Assembly (NCBI RefSeq): GCF_034347405.1
Contig: NZ_CP133778.1
Span: 3,100,001 to 3,164,000 of the forward strand
Reading direction: 5' to 3'
From: Pseudomonas sp. CCC3.1
GTDB taxonomy: Bacteria; Pseudomonadota; Gammaproteobacteria; Pseudomonadales; Pseudomonadaceae
DNA length: 64,000 nt
The number at the start of each line of letters is the position of its first letter. The first letter of the stretch is position 1. A program made the translations under genes and the position numbers. The notes under the pieces were generated by a model, which was not told the origin of the DNA, did no database searches, and saw only the letters and a list, made by a program, of their open reading frames with translations. Positions 27,182-36,149 of this stretch are shown piece after piece.

Positions 27182-27907
27182 ATGGACGCGACACCTGGGA
27201 CCCGCAGGGGCAATCTTGCAGAAACGGTTATCCGTGAGCTGTCTAATCGCATTGACGTGGGCACTTACCGGCCAGGCGAAAAACTGCCTTCCGAGCAAGA
27301 GCTGTGCAAAGAATTCGGGGTCAGCCGCCCGGTGGTTCGCGAGGCTGTCGCTTCATTACGCCTGGGTGGACGCCTGATCGCACGCCAGGGCGTCGGGGTG
27401 TTTGTGGTTGAGCAGGACGTGAAGCGCATTGGCTACGCCCTCAGCACGGCGGTCGATGATGTGCGCGCAGCAGCGCAAATTCTGGAACTGCGCCTGGGTA
27501 TTGAAACCGAATCCGTGGCGCGTGCCGCCGAACGCCGCAGCCCGACCAGCATGGCCGACATTACCCAGGCCTTTGATCGCTTCAACGCACTGGACGGCAC
27601 CGACCTGGAAGAAGAAGCCAAAGCCGATTTCGAATTCCACCTGGCCATTGCCCGTGCCACCAACAACCCGCACTTCACCCAGTTGCTAGAAGCATTGGGC
27701 CCGGACATCATTTTCGACCTGCACCTCAAGCACGGCCAATCCACCGGCAAAAGCCGTCAGGCGCACATCAAGAAGATTGGCCGCGAACACGGGGCAATCT
27801 TGTCAGCGATCACCATGGGCGACGTCAGCGCAGCCCGCAGTGCGCTGCGCAAACATCTGGAAGAAAGCCTTTCGCGCTATCAGCGTCTGGTACAGAGCGG
27901 AGAGTAA
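27182..27907 (+). CDS. GntR-family regulator, FadR/FCD subfamily
   Basis: A 241-residue regulator. The winged helix-turn-helix is at residues about 10-75 (YRPGEKLPSEQELCKEFGVS, then RPVVREAVASLR), and the all-helical FCD ligand domain covers 95-225, with candidate metal-binding His and Asp residues (DFEFHLAIA, GREHGAIL). FCD regulators sense small organic acids. The ATG at 27182 follows CAGGAG. It is divergent from the liv-type operon and converges with the aldehyde dehydrogenase gene, so it most likely controls uptake. Confidence 0.9.
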   Translation: MDATPGTRRGNLAETVIRELSNRIDVGTYRPGEKLPSEQELCKEFGVSRPVVREAVASLRLGGRLIARQGVGVFVVEQDVKRIGYALSTAVDDVRAAAQILELRLGIETESVARAAERRSPTSMADITQAFDRFNALDGTDLEEEAKADFEFHLAIARATNNPHFTQLLEALGPDIIFDLHLKHGQSTGKSRQAHIKKIGREHGAILSAITMGDVSAARSALRKHLEESLSRYQRLVQSGE

Positions 27908-27931
27908 TCTCCGCCCTGCTGTTTCACTGCA

Positions 27932-29383
27932 TTAGCCAAGCCCCAGGCACACGTATTTGATTTCAACGTAATCCTCGATGCCGTAGCGCGACCCTTCACG
28001 CCCCAGCCCAGAGGATTTAACCCCGCCAAACGGCGCCACTTCTGTGGCCAGCACGCCCACATTGACCCCGACCATGCCGTATTCCAGGGCTTCGGACACT
28101 CGCCACACCCGACCAATATCGCGTGCATACAGGTAACAGGCCAGGCCGAACTCCGTGGCATTTGCCTCGCGGATAACCTCTTCTTCCGTGTGAAAGCGGA
28201 ACAACGGCGCAACCGGGCCAAAGATCTCTTCCTGGGCCACACGCATCTGCGAAGTCACATCGGCCAACAGCGTCGGCTCATAAAAGGCGCCGCCCAATGC
28301 ATGGCGCTTGCCACCCGCAATGACGCGGGCACCGGCCGCTTGCGCCTGTGCGACCAGCGCCTCAACGCCTGCCACAGCCTTGCCGTCAATCATCGGCCCC
28401 ACGTGCGTATCGATTTGCGTGCCTTCGCCCACTACCAACTGCGCCACGCGCGCAGCGAATTTGTCCACAAATTGATCGTAAACACCGTCCTGAATGTAAA
28501 AGCGGTTGGCGCAGACGCAGGTTTGCCCGGAGTTGCGGAATTTGGCGATCAACGCGCCCTCGACAGCGGCATCGATGTCCGCATCATCGAACACAATAAA
28601 CGGCGCATTACCGCCCAGTTCCATGGTGACTTTCTTGACAGTCGCGGCGCACTGTTCCAGCAACTTGATGCCAATCGGTGTCGACCCGGTGAAGGACAAC
28701 TTACGCACCAGCGGATTGGCCGTCAGCTCGCCACCAATCGCCCCGGAATCCCCTGTGACCACGCTAAGCACCCCGCGCGGAATCCCGGCACGCTCAGCCA
28801 GCACGCACAGCGCCAGCGCGCTCAATGGCGTTTGCGAGGCAGGCTTGAGCACCAGCGTGCAACCCGCCGCCAAGGCTGGCGCGGCCTTGCGAGTGATCAT
28901 CGCAGCCGGGAAGTTCCACGGCGTAATCGCTGCACATACACCAATCGGCTCCTTGGTGACGATCAGTCGACGCCCCGCCTGTGGCGACGGGATCACATCG
29001 CCGTAAATGCGCTTGCCCTCTTCTGCGTACCACTCGACATAAGCCGCAGCAAAAGCAATTTCACCTCGGGCTTCAGCCAGTGGCTTGCCTTGCTCGGCGG
29101 TCATGATCTGCGCCAGATCTTCTTGATGCGCCATGATTTCGCGGAACCAGGCCTGCAAGCGAGCCGCCCGCTCTTTGGCCGTCAGCGCTCGCCACACCGG
29201 CAATGCAGCCTGCGCAGCGTCAATCGCGCGACGGGTTTCAGCGGTGCCCATACGGGGTACGCGGCCGATTATTTCACCGGTCGCCGGGTTGGTGACGTCA
29301 AGGGTCTGTTGGCTGTCAGCCGCCAGCCAAGCGCCATCGATATAGCAAAGTTCACGCAGCAGTGCAGGATCGGCAAGTCTCAT
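27932..29383 (-). CDS. Succinate-semialdehyde dehydrogenase-like aldehyde dehydrogenase
   Basis: A 483-residue NAD(P)-dependent aldehyde dehydrogenase, the length of GabD. It has the catalytic Glu motif MELGGNAPF, the nucleophile motif NSGQTCVCANR and PWNFPAAMITRKAAPALAAG. GabD-like enzymes oxidise succinate semialdehyde and other short omega-oxo acids. The ATG at 29383 gives the normal N-terminus. A strong terminator on this strand (29414-29445) lies between it and the ThDP gene, so it may have its own promoter or depend on readthrough. In a lactam pathway it would perform the last oxidation. Confidence 0.9.
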   Translation of the reverse strand: MRLADPALLRELCYIDGAWLAADSQQTLDVTNPATGEIIGRVPRMGTAETRRAIDAAQAALPVWRALTAKERAARLQAWFREIMAHQEDLAQIMTAEQGKPLAEARGEIAFAAAYVEWYAEEGKRIYGDVIPSPQAGRRLIVTKEPIGVCAAITPWNFPAAMITRKAAPALAAGCTLVLKPASQTPLSALALCVLAERAGIPRGVLSVVTGDSGAIGGELTANPLVRKLSFTGSTPIGIKLLEQCAATVKKVTMELGGNAPFIVFDDADIDAAVEGALIAKFRNSGQTCVCANRFYIQDGVYDQFVDKFAARVAQLVVGEGTQIDTHVGPMIDGKAVAGVEALVAQAQAAGARVIAGGKRHALGGAFYEPTLLADVTSQMRVAQEEIFGPVAPLFRFHTEEEVIREANATEFGLACYLYARDIGRVWRVSEALEYGMVGVNVGVLATEVAPFGGVKSSGLGREGSRYGIEDYVEIKYVCLGLG

Positions 29384-29413
29384 GATGAGGTGCTCGTGTC
29401 TAAATAAAAGGCG

Positions 29414-29445
29414 AAAAAAAGGCGGGACGATCACTCTGTCCCGCC
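29414..29445 (-). terminator. Rho-independent terminator between the ThDP enzyme and aldehyde dehydrogenase genes
   Basis: On the minus strand an 8-bp perfect stem GGCGGGAC/GTCCCGCC (29421-29445) is followed by seven T residues (complement of 29414-29420). It is placed 14 bases after the ThDP gene stop and reads in the operon direction. Confidence 0.85.
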
Positions 29446-29458
29446 CCAGGTGAATGAA

Positions 29459-31147
29459 TCAGCGCGAAGCGAGGGCTTTTTCGCGGATCTGGCTCAAGGT
29501 CATGCGCGGGGTCAGTGCCTCCGGATCGACCTGGATCTCGATCAGCGCAGGCTTGCCCGACGCCACACAACGCTCGAACGCCGCACTGAACTGCTCAGTC
29601 GCCACCACGGTTTCACTGTAAAAGCCGAACGATTTGGCAAACAGGGCGAAGTCCGGGTTATGCAACTCAGTACCCGAAACACGCCCCGGATACGTACGCT
29701 CCTGGTGCATGCGGATCGTGCCGTACATGCCGTTGTTGACCACGATCACGATCAGCCGCGCATCGTAGTTGGCCGCCGTCGCCAGCTCCTGACCGTTCAT
29801 GAGGAAGCAACCGTCACCGGCAAACGCCACCACTGTGCGCTCCGGCGCAGTAATTTTTGCCGCTACCGCCGCGGGTACGCCATAGCCCATGGAGCCGTTG
29901 GTGGGGCCAAGCAAGGTGCGAAACGCGCGATGCTGATAGCCACGGTGCACCCAACCGGTGTAGTTACCAGCGCCGCAGGTAATGATGCTGTCATGCGGCA
30001 GACGCTCATTCAGCCAAGCGATAACCTCGCTCATTTGCACCGGACCCGGCGAAGGTGGGCAATCAAAATTGGCCCGATATCCGCGATTAAGCTGCGCGGT
30101 CCAATCCGCCAGACCTTGCGCATTGACTGCTGGCAACTGCGCCAACTGTGCGGCGAAGGTTTTCATCCCGGCGTTGATTGCCAGCGTCGGCTGGTAGACG
30201 CGGCCTAGCTCTTCGATGCCCGGATGCACGTGCACCAGCTTTTGCTTGGGCACCGGGATATTGACCAGCGCATAACCGCCCGTGGTCATCTCGCCCAAGC
30301 GGGCGCCAATCACAATCAGCAAATCGGCGTTTTTAACCGCTTCAACCAACTCCGGGCCAGCGGCCAATCCCAAATCACCGGCGTAGTTAGGCAATGTGTT
30401 ATCGAACAGATCCTGACAACGAAACGACGCTGCCACCGGCACGTTCTGGCGCTCAATAAAAGTGCGAATATCGTTGACGGCCTGAGCGCTCCAGCCGCCA
30501 CCCCCCAGCACCACCAGCGGGCGCTGCGCTTGGCCGATCAGGCTTTGCAACTGCTCCAGCGACGCCTGGGAAGCCGCCGGCTCGATGGATTGGGCCGGGC
30601 CTGCATCAGCCACTGTCACCACATCCGTCAGCATGTCTTCCGGCAACGCCACCACCACCGGCCCCGGCCGGCCATTGGTGGCGCGGTGAAAGGCCTGACT
30701 GAGCAGCTCCGGCAAACGCGCCGCGTCATCCACCTCGACCACCCACTTGGCCATCTGACCGTACATGCGTCGATAGTCGATTTCCTGAAACGCCTCGCGC
30801 TCCACCTGATCGCGGGCCACCTGACCGATAAACAGGATCATCGGCGTCGAGTCCTGGAAGGCCGTGTGCACGCCGACCGACGCATTGGTTGCCCCCGGCC
30901 CACGGGTCACAAAGCAGATCCCCGGCTTGCCGGTCAGCTTGCCGTAGGCCTCAGCCATGTAGGCTGCGCCCCCCTCCTGGCGACACACAATCAGCTCAAT
31001 ATCATCTTGTGCGTCATGCAACGCATCGAGCACTGCCAGGTAGCTTTCGCCGGGCACGCAAAATGCGCGCTCAACGCCATTGATGCGCAAGGCATCCACC
31101 AGTACCTGACCGCCTGTGCGGGCTGCTGTGGCATTGTTATTAGTCAT
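29459..31147 (-). CDS. Thiamine-diphosphate enzyme, acetolactate-synthase-like
   Basis: A 562-residue ThDP enzyme. The N-terminal domain has the catalytic Glu in CRQEGGAAYMAEAYGKLTG and the C-terminal domain has the GDGCFLMNGQELATA...NN metal/ThDP motif. It starts like the FCVPGESYLAVLDALHD group, which is distinct from true acetolactate synthase and often annotated only as ThDP-binding protein. It should decarboxylate or ligate a 2-oxo acid; the substrate is unknown. The ATG at 31147 follows GGAGAG. It is 24 bases after the FAD oxidase and is followed by a terminator. Confidence 0.85.
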   Translation of the reverse strand: MTNNNATAARTGGQVLVDALRINGVERAFCVPGESYLAVLDALHDAQDDIELIVCRQEGGAAYMAEAYGKLTGKPGICFVTRGPGATNASVGVHTAFQDSTPMILFIGQVARDQVEREAFQEIDYRRMYGQMAKWVVEVDDAARLPELLSQAFHRATNGRPGPVVVALPEDMLTDVVTVADAGPAQSIEPAASQASLEQLQSLIGQAQRPLVVLGGGGWSAQAVNDIRTFIERQNVPVAASFRCQDLFDNTLPNYAGDLGLAAGPELVEAVKNADLLIVIGARLGEMTTGGYALVNIPVPKQKLVHVHPGIEELGRVYQPTLAINAGMKTFAAQLAQLPAVNAQGLADWTAQLNRGYRANFDCPPSPGPVQMSEVIAWLNERLPHDSIITCGAGNYTGWVHRGYQHRAFRTLLGPTNGSMGYGVPAAVAAKITAPERTVVAFAGDGCFLMNGQELATAANYDARLIVIVVNNGMYGTIRMHQERTYPGRVSGTELHNPDFALFAKSFGFYSETVVATEQFSAAFERCVASGKPALIEIQVDPEALTPRMTLSQIREKALASR

Positions 31148-31171
31148 TTTGCTCTCCATCAGGCCACACGA

Positions 31172-32368
31172 TCAGATGACCGAGTCTTCCAAAAAGGGAC
31201 GATTTTCAACCACACGCTCGTACGACAGCGCACTCAGGTCCAGGCTGCGGTACTCGCCGTAAGTAATCAGTTCACTCAGGCCGCGACCGACAGCGGGCGC
31301 CTGTTGCAGGCCGTGACCACTGAAACCATTACAGAACAGAAAATTGCGCACTTCATTGTGCGGACCCACGATTGCGTTGTGGTCCAGCACGCAAAAGTCG
31401 TAGTGCCCCGCCCACGAGTTGACCACCTTGATCGCCTCGAACGCCGGTACGCGCTCAGCCAGAATCGGCCACACCTCTTCCTCAAACTCGTCGTGCAGCA
31501 CGTCGAAGTCCTCGTAGTCGACTTCGGGGTCGACCTTGGGGTACGTCCCGCCCAGATACAGATGGCCTTCGGGGCGAAAGAACACCCCGGTCGGGTCGAT
31601 GGTCAACGGCACTACACCCGGCAACGGCGTATGGCAATCGAAGACAAACAGCGAGCGCCGACGTGGCTCAACCGGAATCTGCAGCCCGGCCAGGCGCGCG
31701 ATTTTCGGGCCGCGGGTGCCCGCGGTATTCACCAGCGTGTCGCAGCCGATGCGCTCGCCACTGGCCAGCCGCACACCGGTAACCACATCGCCCTGGCGCA
31801 GCACCTCGACCACTTCGTTCTCGATGTACTCGACCCCTAGCGAACGGGCCTTTTTGCGAAAGCCGTTCATGATCCCGTAGTTATCGAACCAGCCTTCATC
31901 CTTCTCGCCATAGGTGCCGCCAGCCAGGCTGTCCGGGTTAACCCAAGGGAAGCGCTTGATCAGTGCTTCAGTGTCCATCAGGGTCACATCGGCGCCGTTG
32001 TCCAGTTGGGTCTGATGCAAACGCTTGAGCACGTCAAAGCCCTTCTGATCCGCCAGAAACAGGTAACCGTTCTCCTTGAAGGCCAGGTCTGGCTGATCGC
32101 CGTTAACCTCCATCAATTGCGGGAAATCACGGATGAACTGCGCGCCGAAACGGGAAATCTGAATGTTGATCGGATTGGAAAACTGCACCCGTATCGAGCT
32201 GCTGGACAAGGCCGTCGCTGACTGCGCATACGTCCAGTCGCGTTCGATCACCAGCACCGACCCGGTAAAGTCCGGGTTATTGGCCAGAAAATAGGCCGTG
32301 GCACTGCCATTGACGGCACCGCCGACGATGACCACATCGTAATGTTGCTTTGTCGCTGTCGAAGCCAT
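31172..32368 (-). CDS. FAD-dependent amine/amino-acid oxidase (DAO family, FOXRED1-like)
   Basis: A 398-residue DAO-fold flavoprotein with an N-terminal Rossmann motif VVIVGGAVNGSATAYFL and a C-terminal NFLFCNGFSGHGLQQAPAVG FAD motif. It resembles FOXRED1 and bacterial sarcosine/glycine-oxidase-like proteins that oxidise secondary amines or amino acids. No signal peptide, so it acts in the cytosol. In a lactam pathway it could oxidise the ring-opened (N-methyl)amino acid. It is 33 bases downstream of the uronate-dehydrogenase-like gene. Confidence 0.87.
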   Translation of the reverse strand: MASTATKQHYDVVIVGGAVNGSATAYFLANNPDFTGSVLVIERDWTYAQSATALSSSSIRVQFSNPINIQISRFGAQFIRDFPQLMEVNGDQPDLAFKENGYLFLADQKGFDVLKRLHQTQLDNGADVTLMDTEALIKRFPWVNPDSLAGGTYGEKDEGWFDNYGIMNGFRKKARSLGVEYIENEVVEVLRQGDVVTGVRLASGERIGCDTLVNTAGTRGPKIARLAGLQIPVEPRRRSLFVFDCHTPLPGVVPLTIDPTGVFFRPEGHLYLGGTYPKVDPEVDYEDFDVLHDEFEEEVWPILAERVPAFEAIKVVNSWAGHYDFCVLDHNAIVGPHNEVRNFLFCNGFSGHGLQQAPAVGRGLSELITYGEYRSLDLSALSYERVVENRPFLEDSVI

Positions 32369-32401
32369 AGCGCGGACCTCTGAGAATTCGATAAGTAGGC
32401 G

Positions 32402-33214
32402 TTATTTCGGATCTTCGAAATGCCCGGCACCGGCGAAATTGCCGCCGTGGTAACGCGCCGCGGGCTCGTTCGGGTCCATGGGCGGGAATTTCGCCTCAAC
32501 GCTCTCGCGATAATCATCGGCGCTGTCCTTGGCCACATAACCGATCGAGGACGCTGCGCGGTTGTCCCACAGCGACTCGCGGTTGGCAGACATGCCATAC
32601 ACAATCATGTGCCCGACACGAGGGGCCAGCAGCGAACGCTCGACAAGCTGGGCAAAGTCACCAAACGACAGCCAGGTCGCCAGCATGCGACGGTCCAATG
32701 GCTCTTCAAATGAAGAACCAATGCGCAGATTCACTGACTCGATGCCGAACTTGTCCCAGTAATAGCGGCCCAGGTCTTCGGCAAAACACTTGCTCAGGCC
32801 GTACAGCGAATCCGGTCGGTGCGCCACACTGGCGTCGATGGTTTCGGTGCGGTCGTAAAAACCGATGGCGTGGTTGGAACTGGTGTAGATCACCCGCTTG
32901 ACGCCCTTCTGCCGGGCCGCTTCGTAGATGTTGTACGTACCGACAATGTTGCCGTTGAGGATCAGCTCAAAGGTGTTTTCCAGCGGCACACCCCCGGCAT
33001 GGATGATCGCGTCAACACCCTCGGCCAGCGGCAGCACATCGGCAAAATTGGCCAGGTCGCAACGCACCAGTTCTTCATGGGGTGCCGCCTCACCCATGTC
33101 AGCGATGTCGGTCAGGCGAATAACATCGGCAAAAGCCTGCATCTCGGCGCGCAATACGCGGCCCAGACGGCCCGCAGCACCGGTAATCAACAATCGTTTG
33201 AAAGGCTTGCTCAT
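32402..33214 (-). CDS. NAD-dependent epimerase/dehydratase-family protein, uronate-dehydrogenase-like
   Basis: A 270-residue extended SDR with the N-terminal ITGAAGRLGR dinucleotide motif, the catalytic YGLSK (YxxxK) and the stretches SSNHAIGFY and RIGSSF. These are also seen in Pseudomonas uronate dehydrogenase (Udh), which is of similar length. Udh oxidises glucuronate or galacturonate to the lactone. The surrounding genes do not look like uronate catabolism, so the substrate here may differ. It lies between the aminotransferase (36 bases upstream) and the FAD oxidase. Confidence 0.85.
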   Translation of the reverse strand: MSKPFKRLLITGAAGRLGRVLRAEMQAFADVIRLTDIADMGEAAPHEELVRCDLANFADVLPLAEGVDAIIHAGGVPLENTFELILNGNIVGTYNIYEAARQKGVKRVIYTSSNHAIGFYDRTETIDASVAHRPDSLYGLSKCFAEDLGRYYWDKFGIESVNLRIGSSFEEPLDRRMLATWLSFGDFAQLVERSLLAPRVGHMIVYGMSANRESLWDNRAASSIGYVAKDSADDYRESVEAKFPPMDPNEPAARYHGGNFAGAGHFEDPK

Positions 33215-33249
33215 CAGGAAATTCTCGTAATAGTCAGTGGGCGCAGCAT

Positions 33250-34452
33250 TTACACCAGCAAAGCCAGTGCATCGCGCATCTGCACCACGGCTTGCTCAAG
33301 TTGCTGACGCGATGTGGCGAACGACAGACGAATATAGGGTTCTAGGCCAAACGCAGACCCTGGCACCGTCGCGACCTTGCCCACACGCAACAAGTAGTTG
33401 GCCAAGTCGGTATCGGTCTCGATCACTTGCCCGTCCGGGGTGCGCTTGCCCATAAAGGCCGCGCATTTGGGGAAGGCATAGAACGCCCCTTCCGGCATCT
33501 GCAACTCTAGCCCCTCAATGGCCGCCAGCCCTTCGACGACCAAGGCGCCGCGTGCCTGATACTCACGATTGGCGTCGCGGACAAAGTCTTGCGGGCCATT
33601 CAGGGCAGCTGCCGCCGCCAACTGCGAGATTGCTGAAGGGCAAGTGGTGGTCTGCGACTGGGTTTTGTTCATCGCCACAATCAGCTCTTTTGGCCCTGCT
33701 GCGTAGCCCAGACGGTAGCCCGTCATGGCATAGGCTTTGGACACGCCATTGATCAGCAGCGTGCGCTCACGCAACTCAGGGCAGGCGATGACGAACGGGA
33801 CAAAGGGCTTGTCGCCAAGAATGATGTGTTCGTAAATCTCATCGGAGATCACCAGCACGCGCGGGTGTTTTTGCAGCACCGCGCCCAACGCCGCAAACTC
33901 CTCACGGCTATAGATCGCCCCGCACGGGTTGTTCGGGGAATTGAGCATCAACCAGCGCGTCTTCGGGGTTATCGCCGCCTCAAGCCGGGCCGCATCGAGC
34001 TTGAAGCCATGCTCGGAACCACAAGGAATAACCCGTGGCACACCGCCGTTGAGCAGCACCATGTCGGTGTAGGAGACCCAATACGGCGCAGGCGTGATGA
34101 CTTCATCGCCCGGCTCCAGGGTCGCCAGAAAGGCGTTGTACAGCAGCTGCTTGGCGCCATTGGCCACACAGATTTCATCCAGACCATAGTGCAAGTCGTT
34201 TTCACGCGAGAACTTGTCAACGATGGCCTGGCGCAGCACCTCGTAGCCATTCGGCGCGGTGTAATGGTTATGGCCGTCCAGCATGGCTTGATGAGCCGCC
34301 TCGATGACATGCGCCGGGGTGTTGAAGTCTGGCTCGCCAAGGCTCAGGTTGATGACCGGCTCGCCTTGCGCCAGCATCTTTTTGGCCAACACCGACACCG
34401 CCATGCTCGGCGAGCTTTTTACGCTGCGAACCCGCGAACTTTGAAATTCCAT
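33250..34452 (-). CDS. Class I/II (aspartate-type) aminotransferase
   Basis: A 400-residue PLP enzyme of fold type I. It shows SLGEPDFNTP, the substrate motif SPNNPCG, and the PLP lysine in NGVSKAYAMTGYRLGYAAG, with the distal Arg in RLSFATS. The length and layout are those of the aspartate aminotransferase I-gamma group. The ATG overlaps the hyuB stop by one base (TAATG), so it is translated with hyuB. It would move the amino group from the ring-opened product or regenerate glutamate; the exact substrate is not visible. Confidence 0.9.
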   Translation of the reverse strand: MEFQSSRVRSVKSSPSMAVSVLAKKMLAQGEPVINLSLGEPDFNTPAHVIEAAHQAMLDGHNHYTAPNGYEVLRQAIVDKFSRENDLHYGLDEICVANGAKQLLYNAFLATLEPGDEVITPAPYWVSYTDMVLLNGGVPRVIPCGSEHGFKLDAARLEAAITPKTRWLMLNSPNNPCGAIYSREEFAALGAVLQKHPRVLVISDEIYEHIILGDKPFVPFVIACPELRERTLLINGVSKAYAMTGYRLGYAAGPKELIVAMNKTQSQTTTCPSAISQLAAAAALNGPQDFVRDANREYQARGALVVEGLAAIEGLELQMPEGAFYAFPKCAAFMGKRTPDGQVIETDTDLANYLLRVGKVATVPGSAFGLEPYIRLSFATSRQQLEQAVVQMRDALALLV

Positions 34453-36119
34453 TATTTGCCCCCCTGCCCGGCGTCATAGCCGTAGTCGTCACGCGCCTGT
34501 TCGGCACTGATGTAGCCAAAACGCAAATCGCGCTCCACCTCTGCCCGAGGCCGCTGACGCGGGTCGCCGTAACCGCCACCGCCTGGCAAGCTGAGCAACA
34601 GACGCCTGTCAGCGGGCACAAACTGCTGCCCCTTGCCACGCAATACAGTGCCGTCGTCCAGGCCGACATACCCCTTGGCGCCCTCTTTGCCACCTTCAAG
34701 GCCGCGCGCCGGGTACAGAATCCGATCGAACATCGCGCTGAAACGGAACGAGTAACCCTCGGCCGCCGAGACTTCGATCTCTTGCCCCAGACCACCGCGC
34801 AATTGCCCGGCACCGCCGGAGCCGTTGCGCAGCTCTTTGCGCCAGACGATGACCGGGCCTGCGTGCTCAGTGGCCTCAACCGGCATGGTGTGCACACCAC
34901 TCGGAAATGCGGTGGCGCTCAGGCCGTCCTTGGCCGAACGGGCGCCCATGCCCCCACTGTTGAACATCAGCATCTCGGCATTGCGCCCCTGCGGATTGCT
35001 CTCCAGCGGGCGAACGCTCAAATGCAGGTTCCACAGTGCGCTGGCCCCTTCAGCCGGAACCTGGCCATGCAGGCATTTGTGCAGCGCGCCGAGCACCAGA
35101 TCCGGCACAAAATGACCGAGCACATGACGCACCGAAACCGGGGCCGGGTGCTTGGCATTCAGAATGCAGCCCTCGGGCGCCACAACTTCAAACGGTTCCA
35201 GCGAGGCCGAGTTGTTAGGGATCTCGGGGGCGATGATGCATTTGAGGCCATAGCAGGCGTACGCCTTGGCGTACCCCAGCGGCACGTTGATGCCGAACTG
35301 GCTCATGCCGGAGGTGCCATTGAAGTCGGTCAAAATGCCGTCTGGCCCGACAGTCAATGTCACCGACAAGGTCACGGGAACGTCATAGCCGTCCAGGGTC
35401 ATGCTGTTCTGGTAGGTGCCATGCGGCAGTGACTTGAAGCACTCCAGCGTGGCCCGGCGGCTGTGCTCCAGAATGAATCCGCCGATGTGCTCCAGATCGT
35501 CCAGGCGGAACTCTTCGAGCATGCTCAGCAAGCGCTTGTGACCGGTTTCGTTGCAGGCAGACAGCGCATAAAAATCGCCGACCACCCGATCATTCTCACG
35601 CACGTTGTTGCGCAAAATGTTGATCAGGTCGCGATTGACCTGACCCCGCTCAAACAGCTTCATGATTGGAATAAACAGGCCTTCTTCGTAGACCTCACGC
35701 GCATCCGGGCCAAAACCACGACCACCAATGTCCACCACGTGCGCGGTGCTGGCGAAATAGCCGATCAACTGGCCTTTGTAGAACGAGGGCGAAACGATGG
35801 TGATGTCGTGCAAGTGCCCGGTGCCCTTCCACGGGTCATTGGTCACGTACACATCGCCTTCGAAAATATTCTCGGGGCCGATGTCTTTGATGAAATGCAC
35901 CACGGCCTCAGCCATGGTGTTGACGTGCCCCGGCGTGCCGGTGACGGCCTGCGCCAGCATGTTGCCAGCCCGGTCGAACACCCCGGCAGACAAGTCGCCC
36001 GCCTCACGCACACTGGTCGAAAACGCCGTGCGGATCAGGGTCAGGGCCTGCTCTTCAACCACCGAAATCAGGCGATTCCACATCACCTGCATTTGAATAT
36101 CGATCAAGGTATCGCTCAT
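34452..36119 (-). CDS. hyuB: Hydantoinase B/oxoprolinase-family subunit
   Basis: A 555-residue protein of the HyuB family. It contains VREAGDLSAGVFDRAGNMLAQ, NDPWKGTGHLHDI, and the glycine-rich LPGGGGYGDPRQR near the C-terminus. With HyuA it forms an ATP-dependent enzyme that opens cyclic amides. Known members act on 5-oxoproline, N-methylhydantoin, caprolactam and N-methylpyrrolidone; related acetone/acetophenone carboxylases add CO2. Length is usual for the B subunit. It is 30 bases downstream of hyuA. Confidence 0.93.
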   Translation of the reverse strand: MSDTLIDIQMQVMWNRLISVVEEQALTLIRTAFSTSVREAGDLSAGVFDRAGNMLAQAVTGTPGHVNTMAEAVVHFIKDIGPENIFEGDVYVTNDPWKGTGHLHDITIVSPSFYKGQLIGYFASTAHVVDIGGRGFGPDAREVYEEGLFIPIMKLFERGQVNRDLINILRNNVRENDRVVGDFYALSACNETGHKRLLSMLEEFRLDDLEHIGGFILEHSRRATLECFKSLPHGTYQNSMTLDGYDVPVTLSVTLTVGPDGILTDFNGTSGMSQFGINVPLGYAKAYACYGLKCIIAPEIPNNSASLEPFEVVAPEGCILNAKHPAPVSVRHVLGHFVPDLVLGALHKCLHGQVPAEGASALWNLHLSVRPLESNPQGRNAEMLMFNSGGMGARSAKDGLSATAFPSGVHTMPVEATEHAGPVIVWRKELRNGSGGAGQLRGGLGQEIEVSAAEGYSFRFSAMFDRILYPARGLEGGKEGAKGYVGLDDGTVLRGKGQQFVPADRRLLLSLPGGGGYGDPRQRPRAEVERDLRFGYISAEQARDDYGYDAGQGGK

Positions 36120-36149
36120 TGGAAAAATCGCCTTCTATGCAAGTGAGGC

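Noticed and set aside
28190..29407. Open plus-strand frame of 405 codons opposite the SSADH-like gene
   Set aside because: Arg/His/Gln-rich mirror frame of a motif-complete dehydrogenase.
30224..31840. Open plus-strand frame of 538 codons opposite the ThDP enzyme and FAD oxidase genes
   Set aside because: Low-complexity His/Gln/Arg-rich product with no known motif; it spans the junction of two well-supported minus-strand genes and is explained by high GC at third positions.
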